NCBI GenBank assembly: GCA_016201105.1
Contig: JACQDN010000036.1
Location: 1-64,000 of the forward strand
Reading direction: 5' to 3'
DNA from: Pseudomonadota bacterium
GTDB taxonomy: Bacteria > Pseudomonadota > Alphaproteobacteria > Micropepsales > Micropepsaceae
DNA: 64,000 bases
The notes below the pieces were generated by a model. That model made no database searches, was not told where the DNA came from, and saw only the letters and a list, made by a program, of their open reading frames with translations. The translations under genes were made by a program, and so were the position numbers. Positions 11,851 to 21,138 of this stretch are shown piece after piece. The stretch's first letter is position 1, and each line of letters begins with the position of its first letter.

Positions 11851-11857
11851 CGAGACC

Positions 11858-11882
11858 GGAAACATTTTGGAGTTTCTGCGTT
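11858..11882 (+). promoter_or_regulatory. Weaker EcfG-like promoter for phyR
   Basis: GGAAA (11858-11862) N16 CGTT (11879-11882), one mismatch to GGAAC, 44 nt before the phyR ATG. Confidence 0.5.
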
Positions 11883-11926
11883 TTAACGATCGGGTTCCCA
11901 GTTCCCCTCGATCGAAGGAGCAACTC

Positions 11927-12721
11927 ATGAGCGCCACGGAAGCCTTTGCGCCGCACCTGCCGTATTTGCGCCGTTACGCCCGGGCCCTGACAGGTTCTCA
12001 GCAAAGCGGGGACAGCTATGTCCGCGCCGCTTTGACGGCCCTCTTGACCGGCGACAATAGCCTGACCCAGGGGCTGTCCCCCCGGGTAGGCCTCTATCAG
12101 CTGTTCAACGCGATCTGGTCGATATCGGCGAGCCAGCTCGATCGTGCCCAGCCGCCATCGATGACAGCCACGAGCCCGGAGGTGCGGCTCAGTGCGCTCT
12201 CGGCGGAGAGCCGGGCCGCCTTGCTGCTGACGGCGGTGGAATCCTTCACACTGGAAGAGGCTGCGATCATTCTCAGCCGCACGCCGGAGGAAGTGGAAAA
12301 CGCGATCGTCGATGCACAGCGCAAGATCGAAGGCGAACTGGTTTCCAAAGTCATGATCATCGAAGACGAGCCGATCATCGCACTCGATCTGGAAAATCTG
12401 GTCACCGAACTGGGTCACGAGGTGGTGGCCACGGCGGCCACGCACGATGAAGCGGTGAAGCAGGCCCATTTGAAAAAACCCGGCCTCATTCTCGCCGACA
12501 TCAATCTCGGCGAAGGCGGTTCGGGCATCGATGCCGTCGCCGATATTCTCGCCAGCTTCGACATCCCGGTGATTTTCGTGACGGCCTATCCCGAAAAACT
12601 GCTCACCGGCGAACGTCCCGAGCCCACGTACCTGATCGCCAAGCCATTCCTGCCGGAAACGGTGCAGGCGACTGTCGGTCAGGCTCTGTTCTTTCATCCC
12701 GTGAGGCGCAAGGCCGCTTAG
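11927..12721 (+). CDS. phyR: Response regulator PhyR (sigma-like domain plus receiver)
   Basis: N-terminal ECF-sigma-like domain (HLPYLRRYARALTGSQQSGDSYVRAALTALL) fused to receiver (VMIIEDEPIIALDLENLVTELGHEV...GLILADINLGEGGSG). Confidence 0.93.
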   Translation: MSATEAFAPHLPYLRRYARALTGSQQSGDSYVRAALTALLTGDNSLTQGLSPRVGLYQLFNAIWSISASQLDRAQPPSMTATSPEVRLSALSAESRAALLLTAVESFTLEEAAIILSRTPEEVENAIVDAQRKIEGELVSKVMIIEDEPIIALDLENLVTELGHEVVATAATHDEAVKQAHLKKPGLILADINLGEGGSGIDAVADILASFDIPVIFVTAYPEKLLTGERPEPTYLIAKPFLPETVQATVGQALFFHPVRRKAA

Positions 12722-12782
12722 ACACCGTGAGCGCCGTTTCGAATGCGGTGCGCGGCCACCACCCTCCGGTCGGAGGCTCCCC

Positions 12783-12953
12783 ATGCGCATGCCTTGGCTG
12801 ATTGAGATGAGCGTGGGAGCCTTGATGCTCCTTTTGCTGTTGGCGGCCTCTTATGATGGTGGCCCCTCGCCCGGAAAACTTGCGGTCTGCAGCCCTAAAA
12901 CCCCACATTTCGGCCAGATATCCTGCGGCAGCCTGACGCACCCTGCTTCTTAA
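12783..12953 (+). CDS. Small 56-aa membrane-like protein (not in ORF track)
   Basis: ATG..TAA read directly: MRMPWLIEMSVGALMLLLLLAASYDGGPSPGKLAVCSPKTPHFGQISCGSLTHPAS; SD GGAGG at 12772-12776. Confidence 0.45.
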   Translation: MRMPWLIEMSVGALMLLLLLAASYDGGPSPGKLAVCSPKTPHFGQISCGSLTHPAS

Positions 12954-12963
12954 TAAGAGAGAG

Positions 12964-12988
12964 GGAACCAGTTCGCCCATTCGACGTT
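12964..12988 (+). promoter_or_regulatory. EcfG-type promoter upstream of AI-2E family transporter
   Basis: GGAAC (12964-12968) N16 CGTT (12985-12988). Confidence 0.65.
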
Positions 12989-13132
12989 AATGACTGCGAG
13001 CGGATGTCCGGTCCGGTACGCCCCAGCCCCTTCGACACCCCGCATCGGGTGTCCGCTCGCTTCCCCCCTTGATCCCCATATTGATCCCCATAGCGCGCAG
13101 TCTCAGCCCAGCGGCACGGCCGGTGACATGCC

Positions 13133-14311
13133 ATGACCATTGCCGTGCTGCGTCGCCCCGGCCGGGGTATCTTGCAGACCACCATGTCGCAGTCTCCCGA
13201 CCGACAGCCGTTGTCTTCCATCAAGCGTGACTTGCGAGTCATCAGGGCTTGTCTCATCGCCTTGTTGACGGTCGCTCTCTTGACCGGTGGTGTCGCCGCA
13301 GGTGCCTTGCTTGCGCCGACAGCCATCGCCGTCATTTTGGCGTTGGTGCTCGCGCCTATCACCCATGCGCTGGAACGTATCAGTATTCCGCCTGCTATCG
13401 CGGCGCTGCTCACGGTGGGAGCGACGGTTTCGATTCTTGTCGTAGGAACAGCGACGTTCGCGCCTTCGCTCACAACCTGGGTCAAGCGCGCGCCGGAAAT
13501 CGTGACCTCCGTCGAGCGCAAACTGCGTCCGTTGCGCCGGCAGCTCGCGGCCTTCGAAAGCGCATCGCAGCAGTTCGCCCGTGCCACCACCGGTCAGCGC
13601 GGTGGCATCGGGGTGGCAAGTCCGCCTGAGCCGATTGTCGACGGGGGCAGGATTCTCACCTCGGTTGCCTCAACCGTACCGAGCGTGTTCGCGAGAATAC
13701 TTTATGTCGGCGTGCTGACAATTTTTCTGCTCTCCTTGCGAAGGCACTACACCGAGCAGCTCATTCTATTGCCGCGGCTGCCGGCTAACCGATTGCGGGT
13801 GGCGCGGATCTGCCGCGACGTCCGTCATCGTGTCTCCGGTTATCTTTTTACGCTCGCCAGTATCAATGCCGGCCTCGTCGTGGTGACGGCGCTGGCGTTC
13901 TGGATCGCGGGAATTCCCGATCCCCTTCTGTGGGGCATCGCCTACGGCATTCTCAACTTCGTTCCGATCATCGGGCCCACGACGATCATTGCCTTCGCGG
14001 CGCTGGTGGGTTTCGCCACCGCCGGCACCATGCTGGATGCGCTCCTTCCGCCCTTGATTCTGCTGGGGATCGATGTTGTGGAAGCCTATCTGGTGCAGCC
14101 CTGGCTTCTCTCCCGCCGCCTGGTGATCAGTCCCATCGCGATTTTCGTGACGGTGGCGACCTTGGTGTGGATGTGGGGCGCCCCGGCCGCGATCATCGCG
14201 GTTCCCGCCCTCATTCTCTTGCACACGGTTTTGCTGCACGTTCCCAGCACTCGGCCTTTTGCGGCGTTGCTGGCCACCGAAAAGGGCAATGACCGGATTC
14301 GGCTTCAATAG
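13133..14311 (+). CDS. AI-2E (PerM) family transporter
   Basis: Multi-TM; GIPDPLLWGIAYGILNFVPIIGP and YLVQPWLLSRRLVISP motifs. Internal start MSQSPDRQPL at 13184 possible. Confidence 0.85.
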   Translation: MTIAVLRRPGRGILQTTMSQSPDRQPLSSIKRDLRVIRACLIALLTVALLTGGVAAGALLAPTAIAVILALVLAPITHALERISIPPAIAALLTVGATVSILVVGTATFAPSLTTWVKRAPEIVTSVERKLRPLRRQLAAFESASQQFARATTGQRGGIGVASPPEPIVDGGRILTSVASTVPSVFARILYVGVLTIFLLSLRRHYTEQLILLPRLPANRLRVARICRDVRHRVSGYLFTLASINAGLVVVTALAFWIAGIPDPLLWGIAYGILNFVPIIGPTTIIAFAALVGFATAGTMLDALLPPLILLGIDVVEAYLVQPWLLSRRLVISPIAIFVTVATLVWMWGAPAAIIAVPALILLHTVLLHVPSTRPFAALLATEKGNDRIRLQ

Positions 14312-14362
14312 AGCATCGGCCGGTACCGCATCGTGCGGAACTTCGGCGCGCTGTTCGGCTAA

Positions 14363-14932
14363 TCAGTCTTTGGCGCGTTCGACATAAGCGCCGTCTTCGG
14401 TCTGCACCACGATGCGCGTGCCGATCGTAATGTGCGTCGGCACCATGGTGCGCACGCCGTTTTCGAGCTTCGCGGGCTTGAACGAACCCGACGCCGTCTG
14501 CCCCTTCATCGCGGGCTCGGTATCCACCACTTCCAGTGTCACACGCGCCGGCAATTCGATGGAGACAGGCACGCCGTTGAACGTGGCGAGACGCACTTCC
14601 ATGTTTTCCTGCAGGTAAGGCGCCATATCGCCGAGGATGTCGAGGCCGACATGGATCTGGTCGAAGGTCTCAGGCGCCATGAACACGTGGTGGTCACCGT
14701 CCTGATAGAGGTAATTGAACGTGCGGTATTCGATGAAGGCCTTTTCCAAAGAATCGGTGGTCTTGTAGCGCTCGTTGATCTTCACCCCGTCGCTGATGCG
14801 GCGCATCTCGAGCTGGGTCACCGGCGTGCCCTTGCCGGGGTGAATGTTTTCGGCCGTCAGGACGATATAAAGCTTGCCGTCCCTCTCGATGACGTTGCCT
14901 TTGCGCACGTTGCTCGCGATAACCGAAACCAT
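14363..14932 (-). CDS. efp: Translation elongation factor P
   Basis: [41 protein letters not shown]...; conserved loop Lys in HPGKG. Confidence 0.95.
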   Translation of the reverse strand: MVSVIASNVRKGNVIERDGKLYIVLTAENIHPGKGTPVTQLEMRRISDGVKINERYKTTDSLEKAFIEYRTFNYLYQDGDHHVFMAPETFDQIHVGLDILGDMAPYLQENMEVRLATFNGVPVSIELPARVTLEVVDTEPAMKGQTASGSFKPAKLENGVRTMVPTHITIGTRIVVQTEDGAYVERAKD

Positions 14933-15015
14933 TACGGGCCCTTTGGAAATGTGGAGGGCGGGCATATAGCAGGCATGCGAGAGCCGGCCAAGCGGCCAAG
15001 AACCGGACAAAACCC

Positions 15016-16050
15016 ATGATATCGCCCTGGTGGGAACCGTTGCGGCATGCGGACCGGCGCGAGCGTCTGCGCGCGCGCAATCGCATCAAAGCCGCATTGC
15101 GCGACTGGTTCGAGAGCGAGGGCTTCACCGAAGTGGAGTGCGGGGCCCTGGTCGTTTCACCCGGCAACGAGGCGCATTTGCACGGCTTCGAAACCGAACT
15201 GCGCACGACCGCCGGCGATCCCACCACGCTCTATCTGCACACCTCGCCCGAGTTTGCGAGCAAGAAGCTTTTGGCGGCCGGCGAAGAGCGCATCTTCGAT
15301 TTCGCGCGCGTCTTCCGCAACCGCGAACGCGGGCCGCTGCACGCGCCGGAATTCACCATGCTGGAATGGTACCGGGCGCGCGAGGATTACGCAGCGATCA
15401 TCGCCGACTGCTTTGCAGTCCTGCGCATCGCGGCGGAGATCACGGAGGTCTCGCAATTCACTTTTCGCGATCGTGCCTGCGATCCGCGCGCTGAATCTGA
15501 ACGCCTGACACTGGCGCAGGCATTCGTGAAATTCGCCAATGTCGATCTGCTGGCGACGCTGAGCCGCGCCGGCGAGGGCGATCGCGAAGCGTTGGCCGCG
15601 GCCGCACAAAAGGCGGGACACGCCGTCGCAGACAACGACAATTGGGCCGACATCTTCAGCAAGATTCTCGTCGCCGCCATCGAGCCCAAACTCGGCATCG
15701 GCGCACCGACCATTCTTTGCGAATATCCGCGCTGTGAAGCGGCGCTGGCGCGCGCCACGGCGCACGATGCGCGCGTCGCCGAACGTTTCGAACTCTATGT
15801 CTGCGGGGTCGAACTGGCCAACGGCTTCGGCGAGCTCATCGATCCTTTCGAGCAGCGCCGCCGCTTCGAGCGCGAGATGGCGGAGAAACAGCGCATCTAT
15901 GGCGAACGCTATCCGATCGACGAAGATTTCCTGGCGGCGCTCGCCCACATGCCGCCGTCGAGCGGCGTGGCGCTCGGCTTCGATCGCCTGGTCATGCTGG
16001 CGACCGGCGCACGTACGATCGACGACGTGATCTGGACGCCGGCGCCTTAA
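15016..16050 (+). CDS. epmA: EF-P lysine aminoacylase EpmA (lysyl-tRNA synthetase-like, GenX/PoxA)
   Basis: Class II aaRS catalytic core without anticodon-binding domain: [48 protein letters not shown]; divergent from efp. Confidence 0.93.
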   Translation: MISPWWEPLRHADRRERLRARNRIKAALRDWFESEGFTEVECGALVVSPGNEAHLHGFETELRTTAGDPTTLYLHTSPEFASKKLLAAGEERIFDFARVFRNRERGPLHAPEFTMLEWYRAREDYAAIIADCFAVLRIAAEITEVSQFTFRDRACDPRAESERLTLAQAFVKFANVDLLATLSRAGEGDREALAAAAQKAGHAVADNDNWADIFSKILVAAIEPKLGIGAPTILCEYPRCEAALARATAHDARVAERFELYVCGVELANGFGELIDPFEQRRRFEREMAEKQRIYGERYPIDEDFLAALAHMPPSSGVALGFDRLVMLATGARTIDDVIWTPAP

Positions 16051-16054
16051 AACC

Positions 16055-16185
16055 CACCCTCCCTCGGGAGGGTCGAAATCGCGCAGCGATTTCGGGGAGG
16101 ATCAGGAAATTTGCTTTCCAAATCCTCCCCGAAATTTCTGCTCGCGTCGCTCGCAAAAATTTCGACCCTTCCAAGGGAGGGTGTG
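16055..16185. repeat. Intergenic palindromic repeat, copy A
   Basis: Nested inverted repeats ACCCTCCCTCGGGAGGGTCG, AAATCGCGCAGCGATTTC, GGGGAGGAT...ATCCTCCCC; related to 47814-47952. Confidence 0.8.
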
Positions 16186-16190
16186 TGGAG

Positions 16191-17243
16191 CTACCGATAG
16201 CCCGCGTTGATCGCGTCGAGCGCCTTCGAACCCGGACACAGTTCTTTTTCGTCCAGACGATTGAGAGGCGTCTTCACCGTGTTCAGGTGCGCGTGCAGAT
16301 CTTCGGAATCGTCTTCCAGATAGAGAAGACCGGTCACCACTTCACCGGCGGCATGGCGTGACTGCAGATAGGTCATCGCCGCAACGCGGTCACGCGGGTT
16401 GTAATCGGCCGCGATCTTGGAAAGCCGGATGGTCGAGCCGTCATGTTGGGTGACCGTCTCCACGGTTCCCGGCGCATAGTCGACGCGGATCTCTTCGCGC
16501 GGCGCGATGAAATCGATGCGGTTCACAGCTTCATTGTGCTCGCGCACGAAATCGTAGGATTTGGTCGAGGCCGGGCTGTTGTTGAACTGCACGCAGGGGC
16601 TGACCACGTCGATCACCGCCGAACCTTGATGAGCGATCGCGGCTTTGAGCAGCGGCACCAATTGCGTCTTGTCGCCGGAGAAGCTGCGCGCCACGAAGGT
16701 CGCGCCCAGGATCAATGCAAGACTGACCAGATCGATCGGCGAGTCGCTGTTCACGGCCGTCTTGCTCCTGGAGCCTTTGTCAGCGGTGGCGGAGAACTGG
16801 CCCTTGGTCAGGCCGTACACGCCGTTGTTCTCGCAGATGTAGACCATGTTCACGCCGCGTCGCACGCAATGGGCGAATTGCCCAAGCCCGATGGAGGCGG
16901 AATCGCCGTCGCCCGACACGCCCAAATAGATGAGATCGCGGTTGGCAAGATTGGCGCCGGTCAGAACGCTTGGCATGCGGCCGTGCACGGAATTGAAGCC
17001 GTGACTCTGGCCGAGGAAGTAATCCGGGGTCTTGGACGAACAGCCGATGCCCGAGAGTTTCGCCACGCGATGCGGTTCGATGGAAAGCTCGAAGCAGGCC
17101 TCGATCAGCGCCGCGCTGATGGAATCGTGTCCGCAGCCGGCGCACAGCGTGGAGATGCGGCCCTCATAGTCGCGCCGCGTGAAGCCGAGCGCGTTGTTCT
17201 TCAGCGCCGGATGATGGAATTTCGGCTTGGCAATGTAGGTCAT
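16191..17243 (-). CDS. korB: 2-oxoacid (2-oxoglutarate):ferredoxin oxidoreductase beta subunit
   Basis: TPP domain: CAGCGHDSISAALIEA, GIGCSSKTPDYFLGQSHGFNSVHGRMPSVLTGANLANRDLIYLGVSGDGDSASIGLGQF. Confidence 0.9.
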   Translation of the reverse strand: MTYIAKPKFHHPALKNNALGFTRRDYEGRISTLCAGCGHDSISAALIEACFELSIEPHRVAKLSGIGCSSKTPDYFLGQSHGFNSVHGRMPSVLTGANLANRDLIYLGVSGDGDSASIGLGQFAHCVRRGVNMVYICENNGVYGLTKGQFSATADKGSRSKTAVNSDSPIDLVSLALILGATFVARSFSGDKTQLVPLLKAAIAHQGSAVIDVVSPCVQFNNSPASTKSYDFVREHNEAVNRIDFIAPREEIRVDYAPGTVETVTQHDGSTIRLSKIAADYNPRDRVAAMTYLQSRHAAGEVVTGLLYLEDDSEDLHAHLNTVKTPLNRLDEKELCPGSKALDAINAGYR

Positions 17244-19072
17244 TCGGCGGCCTCTTTGCGCGTCACTTCCATGCGTTCGGCAATGGCGCCCGTGATGAAG
17301 CGGGCGGTGATGGGCGTTCCGTCATAGTGCAGGATGGAAATGAAGCGCGCCGGATCGATGGCGCATTCGTTGACGATGAGCTTCTGCAACTGCGCATCGC
17401 GGTTCTGCTCGACGAGGAACACCTGGTCATGCGCGTTGATGAAGTCGACGACGTCGTCGCTGAACGGGAAGGCGCGCACGCGCAACGTATCGAGATGCAG
17501 TCCGCGCGCCTCGAGCGCCGCCAGGGCTTCGTTCATCGCCGGCGCCGTTGAGCCGTAGTAGATCACGCCATACCGCGCCTTGGCCTTGGCGTCGCGGCGA
17601 ACGGGCTTGGGCACCATCGCCTTCGCGGTTTCGAATTTGCGCACCAGCCGCTGCATGTTGTCGACATAGACCGCGCCCTCTTCGCTGTAGCGGGCGTAGC
17701 GATCGCGGCTGGTGCCGCGCGTGAAATAGGCGCCGCGCGTGGGATGCACGCCGGGCAGCGTGCGATAGGGAATGGCATCGCCATCGACGTCGAGATAGCG
17801 GCCGAAATCCTTGCCCGCGTCCAGCATGTCGCGGGTCATGATCTTGCCGCGGTCGTAGGCGCGGCTGTCATCCCAGGTGAGCGGTTCGCACAGCCAATCG
17901 TTCATGCCGATGTCGAGATCCATCATCACGAAGATGGGCGTCTGCAGGCGTTCGGCGAGGTCGAAAGATTCGGCGGCGAATTCGAATGACTCCCGCGGGT
18001 CCTCGGGGAACAGCAGGACATGCTTGGTGTCGCCGTGGCTGGCATAGGCCGCCAGCAACAGATCGGATTGCTGGGTGCGCGTCGGCATGCCGGTCGACGG
18101 ACCGCCGCGCTGAATGTCGAACACAACGGCGGGGATCTCCGCGAAATAGGCAAGCCCGAAGAATTCCTGCATCAGCGAGATGCCGGGGCCGGACGTCGCG
18201 GTAAACGAACGCGCGCCGTTCCAGCCCGCGCCGATCGCGATGCCGATGGCGGCGATCTCGTCTTCCGCCTGGACGATGGCGAACTTGTTCTCTTTGCTGG
18301 CCGGATCGACGCGCAGTTTCTTGCAGTGCGCGGTGAAGGCTTCGGCCAGCGAGGTTGACGGAGTGATGGGATACCAGGCGCAGACGGTCGCGCCGCCATA
18401 GACCGCGCCCAATCCCGCCGCGTCGTTTCCCCCGATGAAGATGCGATTTCCCACTTTGTCCGAACGTTTCACGCTCAACCGGCATTTTCCCGCGAGATTC
18501 TTGGTCGCGTAGCTGTGGCCAAGCTCTACGGCCTTCATGTTGAGACCGATGAGCTTGTCCTTGCCTTTGAACTGTGCGGCGATCAGTTCTTCGACCACCT
18601 TCGGCTCGAACCCGAGCAAGGCGGAAAGCGCGCCCAGATAGATGACGTTTTTCAGAAGCTGGCGTTCGCGCGGGATGGTGCCTTCCAGCGTGTTGGAAAG
18701 TTGCGTCAGCGGCACGCCCAGAAGGGTGATGTCTTCGCGCGTCTTTTGCGTCGTCAGCGGCTTGGTGGAATCGTAGAACAGATAGCCGCCGGTATCGATT
18801 TCGGCGATGTCGCGATCCCAGGTCTGCGGGTTCATTGCCACCATCAGATCCACGCCGCCGCGCCGGCCGAGCCAGCCCTCGCCGGACACCCGCACTTCGT
18901 ACCAGGTCGGCAAGCCCTGGATGTTGGACGGGAAGATATTGCGCGAGGCGACCGGCACGCCCATGCGCAGGACGCAGCGGGCGAAGAGTTCGTTCGCGCT
19001 CGCGGAACCGGAGCCGTTCACGTTGGCGAACTTGACGACGAAGTCGTTGGTGGACGTTATCGCTTCGCGCAT
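17240..19072 (-). CDS. korA: 2-oxoacid:acceptor oxidoreductase alpha subunit (gamma-alpha fusion)
   Basis: N-terminal gamma domain then ATVCAWYPITPSTSLAEAFTAHCKK, FTATSGPGISLMQEFFGLAYFAEIPAVVFDIQRGGPSTGMPTRTQQSDLL. Confidence 0.9.
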   Translation of the reverse strand: MREAITSTNDFVVKFANVNGSGSASANELFARCVLRMGVPVASRNIFPSNIQGLPTWYEVRVSGEGWLGRRGGVDLMVAMNPQTWDRDIAEIDTGGYLFYDSTKPLTTQKTREDITLLGVPLTQLSNTLEGTIPRERQLLKNVIYLGALSALLGFEPKVVEELIAAQFKGKDKLIGLNMKAVELGHSYATKNLAGKCRLSVKRSDKVGNRIFIGGNDAAGLGAVYGGATVCAWYPITPSTSLAEAFTAHCKKLRVDPASKENKFAIVQAEDEIAAIGIAIGAGWNGARSFTATSGPGISLMQEFFGLAYFAEIPAVVFDIQRGGPSTGMPTRTQQSDLLLAAYASHGDTKHVLLFPEDPRESFEFAAESFDLAERLQTPIFVMMDLDIGMNDWLCEPLTWDDSRAYDRGKIMTRDMLDAGKDFGRYLDVDGDAIPYRTLPGVHPTRGAYFTRGTSRDRYARYSEEGAVYVDNMQRLVRKFETAKAMVPKPVRRDAKAKARYGVIYYGSTAPAMNEALAALEARGLHLDTLRVRAFPFSDDVVDFINAHDQVFLVEQNRDAQLQKLIVNECAIDPARFISILHYDGTPITARFITGAIAERMEVTRKEAAE

Positions 19073-20898
19073 GAGCTCGCCTGCGCGGTTTCGAGATAGA
19101 ACTTCTTCATGTCCCAGGCGCCTGTCGGGCAGCGTTCAGCGCACAGTCCGCAGTGCAGACAGACGTCTTCGTCCTTCACCATCACTCTCTTCGTTTTCAG
19201 GATATCCGACACATAGAGGTCCTGGGTCACGTCCGGCGCGGGCGCCGTCAGATGGGTGCGCAGCACCGGCTCGGGATCATTCTGCGTGAAGGTGATGCAG
19301 TCCATCGGACAGATGTCGACGCAAGCATCGCACTCGATGCAGAGATTGCGCTCGAACACGGTTTGAATGTCGCAATTGAGGCACCGTTGCGCCTCCTTGA
19401 AGCCGAGCTCCTTGTCGAAGCCCAGCTCCACTTCCACTTTCACGTTGCGCAACGTCACTTCGGTCGGCGCGTGCGGGACCTTGTAGCGAAGATCCTGCGA
19501 CACATCGTTGTCGTAGGACCATTCGTGAATGCCCATCTTCTGGCTCATGAGATTCACGAGCGGATCGGGCCGATTCGTCTTGGTGTCCTTGCCATTGCAG
19601 AAAAGTTCGATCGAAACGGCGGCTTCGTGACCGTGCGCCACCGCCCAGATGATGTTCTTGGGTCCGAACGCCGCGTCGCCACCGAAGAAGATTTTCGGAT
19701 TCGACGACTGCATGGTGAGCGGATCGACCTTGGGCATGTCCCATTTGTCGAATTCGATGCCGATATCGCGTTCGATCCAGGGAAACGCGTTTTCCTGGCC
19801 GACGGCGACAAGCACGTCGTCGCATTCGTAGTGCACCTCCGGCTCGCCGCTCGGCACCAGATTGCGCCGGCTCTTGGCGTCGTATTCGGCCTTCACCTTT
19901 TCGAAGGTGACGCCGGTCAGCTTGCCGTTCTTGTGCGTGAATTCCTTGGGCACGAGGAAATTGTGGATCGGAATGCCTTCGTGCATCGCGTCCTCTTTTT
20001 CCCAGGGAGACGCTTTCATCTCCTCGAAGCCCGAGCGCACGACGACTTTCACGTCTTCGCCGCCCAGACGCCGCGAGGTGCGGCAGCAGTCCATGGCGGT
20101 GTTGCCGCCGCCCAGCACGATGACGCGCTTGCCGATCTTCTCGATGTGGCCGAACGAGACGGAAGAGAGCCAGTCGATGCCGATGTGGATGTTCGCCTTG
20201 GCTTCGTCACGTCCGGGAATCTGCAGATCGCGTCCGCGCGGCGCGCCGCAGCCCACGAAGATCGCGTCGTAGTTTTCGGCAAGGAGTTTCTTCAGGCTGT
20301 CGATCTTCTCGCCAAAACGCGTTTCCGGTTTGAGATCGAGGATGTAGTTGCATTCCTCGTCGAGCACGCGTTCGGGCAGGCGGAATTTCGGAATCTGCGT
20401 GCGCATCATGCCGCCGGCAAACGGATCGGAATCGTAGATCGTCACGTGATAGCCGAGTGGCAGAAGATCGCGCGCCACGGTCAATGACGCGGGGCCTGCT
20501 CCGATAAGTGCAATGCGCTTGCCGTTCTTTTGCGCCGCGGGTTTGGGCAAACGCGCGCGGATGTCGGACTTGTTGTCGGCCGTGACGCGCTTCAAACGGC
20601 AGATCGCAACCGGTTCTTCCTCGACGCGGCCTCTGCGGCAGGCCGGCTCGCACGGACGATCGCAGGTGCGTCCCAGCACGCCGGGAAACACGTTTGACTT
20701 CCAGTTGATCATGTAGGCGTCGTCGTAACGCCCCTCCGCGATCAAGCGGATATATTCGGGCACGGGCGTGTGCGCAGGGCAGGCCCATTGGCAATCGACA
20801 ACCTTGTGGAAGTAGTTGGGATTGCTGATGTCGGTGGGCACCATGCCGGACGGGCGCTTGGGCTCGGCGAGCAGCCCTTCCGCCAAATCGGAACTCAT
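19057..20898 (-). CDS. GltD-like FAD/NAD(P) oxidoreductase fused to a 2x[4Fe-4S] ferredoxin domain
   Basis: RIALIGAGPASLTVARDLLPLGYHVTIYD; VIVLGGGNTAMDCCR; C-terminal CIECDACVDICPMDC and CLHCGLCAERCPTGA. Confidence 0.88.
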   Translation of the reverse strand: MSSDLAEGLLAEPKRPSGMVPTDISNPNYFHKVVDCQWACPAHTPVPEYIRLIAEGRYDDAYMINWKSNVFPGVLGRTCDRPCEPACRRGRVEEEPVAICRLKRVTADNKSDIRARLPKPAAQKNGKRIALIGAGPASLTVARDLLPLGYHVTIYDSDPFAGGMMRTQIPKFRLPERVLDEECNYILDLKPETRFGEKIDSLKKLLAENYDAIFVGCGAPRGRDLQIPGRDEAKANIHIGIDWLSSVSFGHIEKIGKRVIVLGGGNTAMDCCRTSRRLGGEDVKVVVRSGFEEMKASPWEKEDAMHEGIPIHNFLVPKEFTHKNGKLTGVTFEKVKAEYDAKSRRNLVPSGEPEVHYECDDVLVAVGQENAFPWIERDIGIEFDKWDMPKVDPLTMQSSNPKIFFGGDAAFGPKNIIWAVAHGHEAAVSIELFCNGKDTKTNRPDPLVNLMSQKMGIHEWSYDNDVSQDLRYKVPHAPTEVTLRNVKVEVELGFDKELGFKEAQRCLNCDIQTVFERNLCIECDACVDICPMDCITFTQNDPEPVLRTHLTAPAPDVTQDLYVSDILKTKRVMVKDEDVCLHCGLCAERCPTGAWDMKKFYLETAQASSCAKR

Positions 20899-21138
20899 CT
20901 TGCTTTTTGCGACTCCACGACCTTCTTGCGGCCAATCTGCGCGGCGAACTCACCCGCGCCTCTTAAACGCGGCGCACTTATAAGTCCGAACGGCGGCGTT
21001 TCCCCAGTGATTTTCATCTTAGTCGCGAGCGTCTTTCGCGCAACGGGTAAATGCCTGTAATCTCAAGGACATAGCCATAGGGGCGGCAGGGAAATTTTTC
21101 TTAAACCCTTGGAATAACTGAGGTTTCCGGAGCAAGCG

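Noticed and set aside
11705-12790. 361-aa minus-strand ORF over phyR
   Set aside because: Shadow of phyR; would also cross the divergent promoter region.
19153-20487. 444-aa plus-strand ORF
   Set aside because: Antisense to the GltD-ferredoxin fusion.
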